The notes beneath the pieces were generated by a model. The model made no database searches. It worked only from the letters and a program-made list of their open reading frames with translations, and was not told the origin of the DNA. 37,325 nucleotides of DNA from Candidatus Tayloriibacteriota bacterium (lineage in GTDB: Bacteria; Patescibacteriota; Minisyncoccia; Phycocordibacterales; PALSA-1337), in the NCBI GenBank assembly GCA_903857825.1, contig CAIOGI010000002.1, positions 1-37,325 of the forward strand. The letters are read 5' to 3'. A program made the position numbers and the translations under genes. Shown here piece by piece: positions 30,451 through 37,325 of the stretch. How positions within the stretch are numbered: the first letter of the stretch is position 1; every line of letters starts with the position of its first letter.

Positions 30451-30766
30451 ATGTGCTTGATGGAGGGGTTGTAGGTGGAACTGTAGACGATGATGTGCTC
30501 TGATCAGGAGTTACCTTCTTCCATTTCCCGACGAAGAAGTACAAATAAATCAATTCTAAAATACCCATTGTATTTAATAGAAGAATAGCTATAAACCAAG
30601 GTGTCTCATTTCTCTTTGCTGCATTCCACAAAGCATAACCCTTTAATGCGATTACAGCGGCCATTAATATAAAAAACAATATAAAACCAATAGTAAAAAC
30701 TCCCAAACCTATGCCACTAAACATTGGAAACGCACTATACGAATTTGCAAATAATGAATTTATCAT
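30437..30766 (-). CDS. Small membrane protein (DUF5652-like)
   Basis: ALKGYALWNAAKRNETPWFIAILLLNTMGILELIYLYFF; start moved to MINSLF. Confidence 0.75.
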   Translation of the reverse strand: MINSLFANSYSAFPMFSGIGLGVFTIGFILFFILMAAVIALKGYALWNAAKRNETPWFIAILLLNTMGILELIYLYFFVGKWKKVTPDQSTSSSTVPPTTPPSSTSSAQ

Positions 30767-30780
30767 AATGGGTATATTAT

Positions 30781-30840
30781 ACCACAAGGGCACTTCTATT
30801 TCACTAATTCGCTGGGTACAGCTCATGTGAAATAAGTCGT
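30781..30840 (+). repeat. Palindromic element copy A
   Basis: ACCACAAGGGCACTTC-TATTTCAC-taattcgctgggtacagctcat-GTGAAATA-AGTCGT. Confidence 0.7.
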
Positions 30841-30897
30841 ACCACAGGAGTACTTCCAATTTCCATATTCGCTTTGCTCATAGGAAATTTAGGTCGT
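30841..30897 (+). repeat. Palindromic element copy B (tandem to A)
   Basis: ACCACAGGAGTACTTCC-AATTTCC-atattcgctttgctcata-GGAAATT-TAGGTCGT. Confidence 0.7.
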
Positions 30898-30961
30898 ACC
30901 ACAGAACTATACTATGGATGCAAGGTCTTAGTCGCTACTTTTTTGGGGATAGAACAATTTG

Positions 30962-31048
30962 CGGAGAGAGCGGGATTCGAACCCGCGGAACCTGTTAGGG
31001 TTCGACAGTTTAGTAAACTGTTGATTTAAGCCACTCATCCATCTCTCC
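30962..31048 (-). tRNA. Class II tRNA-Ser with apparent anticodon ACT
   Basis: GGAGAGA...ACAGT-TTACTAA-ACTGT...GAACC-CTAACA-GGTTC...GCGGGTTCGAATCCCGC-TCTCTCC-G; long variable arm and G73. Confidence 0.9.
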
Positions 31049-31064
31049 TGTCTTGACTAGCTTA

Positions 31065-31622
31065 TCATTTTTTAGATTTTTTGCACCTCATGACGAAAGC
31101 AGGCGGGAAATTTAGCAATTCGAAATCTAGAGAGATCTTTGGAAAAACCTTTTTTACTGCCATAATTCCAGCCAAAAAGTATTCAAATTGAATGTATGTT
31201 CCTCCCTCATCTAGAGACTCAGATATTTCTTTAAGAATTCTCTGCTTATCTTCTTTCGAAAAGTTGCCGATTGGCAAACCAGAAACTATACAATCAACCT
31301 TCTCAAGACCATTCTCTTTAAGAAATTTCTTTAAATGTAGCGCATTGCCCTTATACAGTCTCAATCTTTTATCTTTTATTTGATTCTCTAGATATTTTAC
31401 GAATATCTCATTCGACTCTATAGAAATCAATATACCATCCTTTGGCAAGACTCTGAGTATCTCTCTTGTAAAGACACCAGTACCAGGCCCGAGCTCTAGG
31501 ACAACAGGACTCTTGATACCCTTTACAATCCTCTTGGCAAGATACCTAGAACTAGGTACGAGTGAACCAACACTGATAAAGTGTTTTAGGGATTGACCAA
31601 CAAAAGCATTAAAAGATTTCAT
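31065..31622 (-). CDS. SAM-dependent methyltransferase (phospholipid N-methyltransferase/KsgA-like)
   Basis: PVVLELGPGTGVFTREILRVLPKDGILISIESN motif I and post-I; start moved to MKSFNAF. Confidence 0.82.
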   Translation of the reverse strand: MKSFNAFVGQSLKHFISVGSLVPSSRYLAKRIVKGIKSPVVLELGPGTGVFTREILRVLPKDGILISIESNEIFVKYLENQIKDKRLRLYKGNALHLKKFLKENGLEKVDCIVSGLPIGNFSKEDKQRILKEISESLDEGGTYIQFEYFLAGIMAVKKVFPKISLDFELLNFPPAFVMRCKKSKK

Positions 31623-31660
31623 TATTATTTTGTTAAATAATAACACAAGCACATACACAC

Positions 31661-31790
31661 TGCACCTTTTTTAGTGAAATTGGCTTATTATATATGTGGG
31701 CCAGAAGTTTTAAAAACTGGAGCAAAGAAAATATTGGCTGAGCTAGGTGTTAAAAACAAAAATATCTTTGTTGAAAATTTCTTTTGGTAA
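31661..31790 (+). pseudogene. C-terminal remnant of a flavodoxin/ferredoxin-reductase-like oxidoreductase
   Basis: Frame ...FLVKLAYYICGPEVLKTGAKKILAELGVKNKNIFVENFFW*; YICGP motif then stop, with taa codons immediately upstream. Confidence 0.5.
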
Positions 31791-31805
31791 GAATTCTGCT
31801 AGAAT

Positions 31806-32488
31806 GTGCTTATGGTAAAAATTGAAGAGTCATGGGAAAAGGCGCTTGGTAATGAATTTGAAAAGCCATACTTCAAAAAGCTTTCTGATTTTGTGCATTC
31901 AGAATACGTAAGCGGAAAGACATATCCCCTACCGAAAAACATTTTTCGAGCTTTTGAACTATGCCCTTTTGATAAAGTTAAGGTGGTGATAATCGGTCAA
32001 GATCCATATCATGGTCCACAGCAAGCCAACGGTTTATGCTTTGCCGTTTCCGAAGGTATCAGATTGCCACCGTCATTAAAAAATATTTATAAGGAAATTG
32101 CAGAAGATCTAAAAAAATCGATTATGAAAAAATGGTGGCAACGGGTGGGGACCTGTCGAGGTGGGCGAAGCAAGGTGTTTTACTCTTGAATGCCACTCTA
32201 ACAGTTAATGCTAATACCCCAGGATCTCATCAAGGCAAAGGCTGGGAAGAATTTACTGATGCGGTTATAAAGAAACTTTCTGAAAGTCGTTCAGGTCTAG
32301 TTTTTATGCTCTGGGGAAATTATGCAAAGAAAAAAGGTACTGTGATAAACAGAAACAAACACCTAGTTTTAGAAGCGCAACACCCTTCCCCGTTTTCTGC
32401 ATATAACGGCTTCTTTGGTTGTAAGCATTTCAGTAAGGCGAATCAGTATTTGAAAAAGAGTGGGTTGAGAGAAGTGAGGTGGGATTAG
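31806..32488 (+). CDS. ung: Uracil-DNA glycosylase, coding sequence split by a -1 frameshift
   Basis: Frame 1 [22 protein letters not shown]...[11 protein letters not shown]; frame 2 [21 protein letters not shown]...AQHPSPFSA. Together they make a complete UNG. Confidence 0.9.
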
Positions 32489-32540
32489 TAACACAAAAAC
32501 AGTCGTAGAATTATTTGTCTACTTTTTAGGGTCCATTTCA

Positions 32541-32558
32541 GCGGAACCGGAGGGATTC
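32541..32558 (-). repeat. 18-bp duplication of the tRNA-Ser(GCT) 3' end
   Basis: gcggaaccggagggattc at 32541-32558 is identical to 32690-32707 at the tRNA 3' end. Confidence 0.75.
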
Positions 32559-32690
32559 TAATCTTACAGATTCGGTATAGTCTTCGCACCGTACTCGCTA
32601 CGCTCCGTGCGATATGCTCAGACTTTTCTCATCCCTCACGAAAGTCGCTCAAGCGACTTTCTCGTTTCCTTCGTTCGCTTCGCTCAACTG

Positions 32691-32779
32691 CGGAACCGGA
32701 GGGATTCGAACCCTCGAGGCCTTTAAAGGGCCTGCATCTTTAGCAAAGATGTACGATAGACCAACTCCGCCACGGTTCC
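32691..32779 (-). tRNA. tRNA-Ser(GCT)
   Basis: GGAACCGTGGCGGAGTTGG...ATCTT-TGCTAAA-AGATG...variable arm...GAGGGTTCGAATCCCTCCGGTTCCG. Confidence 0.95.
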
Positions 32780-32872
32780 TCGGATATGTCAATAAGTAAT
32801 AAATGTTCTTTGTTGACATATGTCATTCTTGCACAAAAATGGCTTTTAATCAAAAAATAGTATAATACACTA

Positions 32873-35164
32873 ATGAACCCCAATTCCCATATCACAGACC
32901 ACGCTCGACTCATACCACCACAAAGGATAGCTTTAAAAAAGCTGGGTATTGAAACCGTGCATGATCTCCTATATCACTTCCCCTCAAGGTATGGCGACAC
33001 TTCAGAAACGAGAAATATTTCAACTCTAGAAAAGGGAGACGTAGCAGTTGTGTTTGGAAAAATTACTAAACTTAAAACCAGCAAAGGATTCAAGACAAAA
33101 ATTCCGATGGCAGACGCTTGGGTTGAGGATGAGAGTGGAAAGATCCATTGTGTCTGGTTCAATCAGCCATATTTAGCAAAGATGACACAAGAAGACGCGC
33201 TTGTGAGAATAGAGGGAAAGGTCTCGCAAAGAAGAAGTAAGAACCCGGAGCAAAGCGGAGAACTATATTTTTCTAATCCGAAGCTCGAAGTCGTAAACAA
33301 ACTACCAACTGGAGTCGGTGATTCCCTATTTGGTGATGACGGCAAATCTCACACATTATACCCGGTATATCCAGAGTCCCGAGGGATAACTTCAAATTGG
33401 ATTTATCATAAGATAATAGATGTTTTTAAAAATGGACTTCTTGATAAACTTGTTGATCCAATACCAAAAGAAATATTAGAAAAATACAATTTACCAAGTC
33501 TAAAGACTGCCCTGATCTGGATACACACACCAATGAAGCCCGAGGATGCGGAAGCAGCAAGAAAAAGATTTGCCTTTGAAGAAGTGTTCTTTATTCAATT
33601 AGAAAAACAAATCGCCAGAAAGGAATATGAGAAAAATCCAAGTTTCAAAATTGAAGCAATAGAAAAAAATGTAAATGAGTTTATAAAGCGATTCCCATTC
33701 GAAGCCACAGATGCTCAAAATAGTTCGATAAAAACGATTCTGGATGACTTTAGCAAAGACCATGCCATGTCTCGCCTTCTCGAGGGTGATGTAGGTTCCG
33801 GCAAGACCGCTGTAGCCGCGGTGACCGCCTACGCCGTAGTCACAACCACACCGAAGGGTCAAAAGTTTGGTAATTTACAAGTGGCTTATATGTGCCCCAC
33901 AGAGATACTCGCCACTCAACATTTCGAATCTTTTATTCAATATTTTTCATACCTTGGAATACAAGTTGGACTTATAACTGGAAGTGGGTGCAGAAAGTTC
34001 CCTTCAAAATTAAATCCAAAAGGCTGGACCAATATTTCACGAACACAACTTCTCAAATGGGTTGAGAACGGTGAAATACCAGTACTGATAGGCACACATG
34101 CCCTCATTCAAAAATCAGTAAAATTTAAACATCTCGCCTATGTGATCATAGACGAACAGCATCGCTTTGGATTGAAACAACGTGCAAGTTTAATGCAAAA
34201 AGAACTAGTGGGACTCGTGAAAAAGACTGTTGGAAGAGACACTTCGCAGCGCGACGGCGCGAGAATAGCGCAAAGCCAGCAGGCTTTGACGCGTGTTGAT
34301 GACAACAGTACTTTTTCACGAGTCCCCCACCTACTTTCAATGACCGCCACCCCCATCCCCCGCACATTAGCCCTAACCATTTACGGAGACCTCGATCTCA
34401 CACTACTTGACCAAATGCCTCACGGACGAAAGCCGATAATTACAGACATCGTAACACCAGACAGACGAGAAGAAATATATAAAAAGATAAAAATAGAATT
34501 AAAGGCTGGTCGCCAGGCCTATGTTATTTGTCCTAGAATAAATGAGCCAGATCCAGACAAGGAAGCTGCAGTAAATGCAAAATCGGTAAAAGAGGAGGCA
34601 AAAAGGTTAAAAGAAAAAGTGTTCCAAGAATATGAGATAGGAATACTACATAGCAAGATGAAGCCTAAAGAAAAAGATAGTGTAATGGCCGATTTTAAGT
34701 CTGGAAAAATCCATATACTATGCGCAACATCAGTAGTAGAAGTCGGTGTGAATGTTCCCAATGCAACAGTCATTATTATAGAAGGTGCTGAACGATTTGG
34801 ATTGGCACAACTCCATCAGCTACGAGGACGAGTCATACGATCAAATCATCAAGCATACTGCTATGTATTTGCAGAAACGAAATCTGACAAGACTTTTGAC
34901 AGACTATGTGCGCTGAAGACAGCTAGGAACGGCTTTGAACTAGCAGAATATGACTTGAAGTTCCGAGGTTCAGGTGAACTCTCTGGAGGAAAACAGTGGG
35001 GTGTCTCAGACATTGCCATGGAGGCATTAAAAAATATAAAGATGGTAGAGGCAGCAAGAACAGAAGCACAACTACTTATCACCCAGGACATCAAACTAGA
35101 AAAATATCCTCAAATACAAAGTAATTTAAAGGAAAGAAAAAGCGAAATAAAGCATTGGGAATAG
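32873..35164 (+). CDS. recG: ATP-dependent DNA helicase RecG
   Basis: LLEGDVGSGKTAVAAV, YVIIDEQHRFG, LLSMTATPIPRTLALT, GAERFGLAQLHQLRGRVIR. Confidence 0.96.
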   Translation: MNPNSHITDHARLIPPQRIALKKLGIETVHDLLYHFPSRYGDTSETRNISTLEKGDVAVVFGKITKLKTSKGFKTKIPMADAWVEDESGKIHCVWFNQPYLAKMTQEDALVRIEGKVSQRRSKNPEQSGELYFSNPKLEVVNKLPTGVGDSLFGDDGKSHTLYPVYPESRGITSNWIYHKIIDVFKNGLLDKLVDPIPKEILEKYNLPSLKTALIWIHTPMKPEDAEAARKRFAFEEVFFIQLEKQIARKEYEKNPSFKIEAIEKNVNEFIKRFPFEATDAQNSSIKTILDDFSKDHAMSRLLEGDVGSGKTAVAAVTAYAVVTTTPKGQKFGNLQVAYMCPTEILATQHFESFIQYFSYLGIQVGLITGSGCRKFPSKLNPKGWTNISRTQLLKWVENGEIPVLIGTHALIQKSVKFKHLAYVIIDEQHRFGLKQRASLMQKELVGLVKKTVGRDTSQRDGARIAQSQQALTRVDDNSTFSRVPHLLSMTATPIPRTLALTIYGDLDLTLLDQMPHGRKPIITDIVTPDRREEIYKKIKIELKAGRQAYVICPRINEPDPDKEAAVNAKSVKEEAKRLKEKVFQEYEIGILHSKMKPKEKDSVMADFKSGKIHILCATSVVEVGVNVPNATVIIIEGAERFGLAQLHQLRGRVIRSNHQAYCYVFAETKSDKTFDRLCALKTARNGFELAEYDLKFRGSGELSGGKQWGVSDIAMEALKNIKMVEAARTEAQLLITQDIKLEKYPQIQSNLKERKSEIKHWE
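34211..34325. repeat. Palindromic insertion inside recG, kept in frame
   Basis: ggactcgtgaaaaagactgttg (34211-34232) and caacagtactttttcacgagtcc (34303-34325) are inverted repeats with a single-nt bulge. Confidence 0.75.
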
Positions 35165-35165
35165 A

Positions 35166-35339
35166 CTAAAGGCCTTTGCCTGTTTTCTGTTTTTCTAATT
35201 CATGGATAATATCCTTTATGGCTTGATTATATCCATCTGCCCAATCATCTCCAGGGCAACAAGTATTAGCCCCTGCACACTCCCATCCATCAGCCTCCGT
35301 GGCTTTCATTTTCTTTAGTAATTTAATAAGTTTATCCAT
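35166..35339 (-). CDS. 57-aa small protein (below ORF-track cutoff)
   Basis: MDKLIKLLKKMKATEADGWECAGANTCCPGDDWADGYNQAIKDIIHELEKQKTGKGL*, immediately downstream of the BRO-N gene on the same strand. Confidence 0.6.
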   Translation of the reverse strand: MDKLIKLLKKMKATEADGWECAGANTCCPGDDWADGYNQAIKDIIHELEKQKTGKGL

Positions 35340-35340
35340 G

Positions 35341-36171
35341 TTATCTTAATAACTTTTTATTTTTTAAGGTCTCAAAATTATCACTTGTGATCACCTTCTT
35401 TCCTATTTTTTCCTCAATATTTTTTCTAGCATTACCAGCAATACTTCCACCCTCTCTTGCTACTTTTTTGTTTTCATCAAAGTCTTTTGGTTCATCTTTC
35501 TTTGAAATCTCTGTGGTTGCTGCTTCTGCAAGCATATTCAAAACCAATTCAAGATTTGTCATATTATCTCTAAGATTTTCCTTTTTCAAACCTTTTAAAT
35601 TCTTATACTCCTTTGTTGTAAGACCTGTCCAGGCTTTCGTAATTTCATTCGTAAGTATTGCAAACTCTATTCCCTCTTTTACCCCTCTATTTTCCCATTC
35701 ATCTGTAAGATCTTTTCTTATTTCGATACTCTTCAGTCGTTGATTTATCCATGACTGACTATACCCCTTCCTTAAATATGTCTTTAATGCCCTGTTTATA
35801 GCGAGTTCTGGATCTGCGGTTTCCTCGAGTCTTTCATAACCAACCCTTGCTAACCATAATTTAAAAGGTTCTGCATTAGGAGAAGGAATAGACTGGACGA
35901 GACGAAGTAAATTCTCTGTATCAATAGTATCAGTTAAGTAATATTTACCATCAGAAGCCTCCATTTTCAGTTGGTTACATTTTGTAACCAACTCACTTCC
36001 CTCTTCGTTTAATCTATTTTTTAATACTTTCCAGTAATTCCTCGGATCAATACTATTACTTAATGCCCCTACCACATCAACAACCGAAAAGTACCACAGC
36101 TCTTTATCCGCATCCCATACTTTCCTTATACCCTTCCTATCAAAAATTGATATGCTATTGTTTTTACTCAT
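35341..36171 (-). CDS. BRO-N/phage antirepressor-like (DinD-like) protein
   Basis: N-terminal GIRKVWDADKELWYFSVVDVVGALSNSIDPRNYWKVLKNRL; C-terminal REGGSIAGNARKNIEEKIGKKVITSDNF. Confidence 0.85.
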   Translation of the reverse strand: MSKNNSISIFDRKGIRKVWDADKELWYFSVVDVVGALSNSIDPRNYWKVLKNRLNEEGSELVTKCNQLKMEASDGKYYLTDTIDTENLLRLVQSIPSPNAEPFKLWLARVGYERLEETADPELAINRALKTYLRKGYSQSWINQRLKSIEIRKDLTDEWENRGVKEGIEFAILTNEITKAWTGLTTKEYKNLKGLKKENLRDNMTNLELVLNMLAEAATTEISKKDEPKDFDENKKVAREGGSIAGNARKNIEEKIGKKVITSDNFETLKNKKLLR

Positions 36172-36520
36172 TATATTTTGATATTAGTTAATAAAATTAG
36201 ATTAAATATGAATGAATATTATCACTAATAAAAATAATGCACTATTGCGCCATGATGATTTTTGTTTTAGAAAATAAATTTATAACTAATTAAAAATAAC
36301 TATATATTGTGCCAAGATAAGGACAGTGGTCGAATCTTTAAGCGTAACCATGAACAGATGACAAAAGCAATATACGAATTCTTTGCCGGAGTTTGTTTAT
36401 CAATATCATTTTGTACATCTGATTGGGGTTTCTATCTTACGAAGAAAGTATTGGTGAGGGTGAGTGTGAGGATATTAAAAAGGAGGTGTAAATTGGCGAA
36501 GACGGTAAGATTTGAAGTAA

Positions 36521-36547
36521 AAGAAAACCGCCCAACAACGCTGGGCG
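36521..36547 (-). terminator. Intrinsic terminator downstream of the 36579 gene
   Basis: Minus strand CGCCCA-GCGTTGT-TGGGCG followed by GTTTTCTTTT. Confidence 0.7.
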
Positions 36548-36578
36548 ATTTCGTGAACAGATCTATAAACCATGTTCT

Positions 36579-37025
36579 TCATGTTTTTTTCTGACCAAGC
36601 TCCGCCTTGAGACGGCGAGCAATACACTCATTGAGGTGGCGGACTGTGAAAAGATCGTCATTGTGTCCAGTAGGAAAAACCCATTTTTGTCCTTCATAGT
36701 CGAACCTCACGGTAAAGTCACAATTCGCCATAACCATGTACGCTTGCCGTGTTGCGTGGTAATGGGGAAGCCCAAAATCCATGGTATGGGATTCCACACA
36801 AACCGCCACATTTCCATTCACCTCGAATGGATTACTCTCCCTTGGAGAATATCGTTCACTAGTGTTTACGCTCCAGACTAGGCTGAACTTCGTATCGCCC
36901 AGAAGATACTCTCCACCCAAATCTTCGGTGGTAAGAAGTTCGCTTGCAAGTTGATTTTGCAAATCGAATATGACTTCCACCAATTTAGCTGCTTCTGGGT
37001 GAGTTACATTTAGTTTCAATTTCAT
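36579..37025 (-). CDS. Hypothetical protein, about 148 aa
   Basis: Intact ORF, start moved to MKLKLNV; followed by a terminator. Confidence 0.6.
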   Translation of the reverse strand: MKLKLNVTHPEAAKLVEVIFDLQNQLASELLTTEDLGGEYLLGDTKFSLVWSVNTSERYSPRESNPFEVNGNVAVCVESHTMDFGLPHYHATRQAYMVMANCDFTVRFDYEGQKWVFPTGHNDDLFTVRHLNECIARRLKAELGQKKT

Positions 37026-37325
37026 AGTAGCTTTTTGTATTCTTTGTTTATTTGTTAGGGGACTCAAAAAGAACAACATCTTGCTCACTCTGAGTCCCCC
37101 ACCAAAAATATAGTTTTTTCAAAGAATTGTCGGATCTCACTACCTATATGATACATACTTACATGTGAGTTGTCAATAGCATCTAAGTGAATTAGCATTC
37201 TAAACGCAACAAAGTTGTCAGGCTAATTGCAACACCCTTTTGGGGGTTTAGACTATGTAAATGTCACATACACATATTGGTCCTGGAGATTGGGCGTGCA
37301 TTGGGCGAATGTTAAGGGCTGGTCA

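Noticed and set aside
33980-34060. RecG segment GCRKFPSKLNPKGWTNISRTQLLKWV as a second insertion
   Set aside because: No inverted repeat at DNA level; appears to be an ordinary lineage-specific loop.
34138-34380. Antisense ORFs inside recG (34138, 34146, 34519, 34861)
   Set aside because: Overlap a strongly supported RecG coding frame.
36307-36594. 95-aa plus-strand ORF
   Set aside because: Overlaps the terminator and the end of the 36579 minus-strand gene; no recognisable domain.

Overview
This is an AT-rich window that looks chromosomal and Patescibacteria/CPR (Parcubacteria)-like. That placement is inferred from gene repertoire; no database search was run. The left 5.8 kb is one giant minus-strand ORF, missing from the ORF track because it runs off the window edge. 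I split 1-5805 into codons by hand and found no stop in 1,935 codons. It encodes an N-terminal HTH-like domain, a charged linker, one TM segment, and a long exported-looking region with 14 canonical plus 2 degenerate GNVGIGTT cassettes. The rest carries gatB, obgE, an AI-2E-family permease, an OmpR-type response regulator, six tRNA genes, gatCA, a RHH/RelE-like TA pair and ligA. It also carries a large type IV pilus locus (pilM/N/O/P-like, pilB, a REC protein, pilT, pilC, pilins, prepilin peptidase), comF, a frame-disrupted ung, recG and a BRO-N protein. The observations most worth following up are: (1) the HTH-TM-cassette giant protein whose cassette motif is conserved at DNA level; (2) a dispersed palindromic element with a conserved head and covarying stems (3 copies); (3) a 115-nt palindromic insertion kept in frame inside recG; (4) a candidate plus-strand structured RNA with its own terminator at about 21.14-21.23 kb; (5) ung split exactly at a canonical A_AAA_AAA slippery heptamer; (6) a tRNA-Ser with an ACT anticodon; (7) an 18-bp tRNA-Ser 3'-end duplication resembling an att scar.
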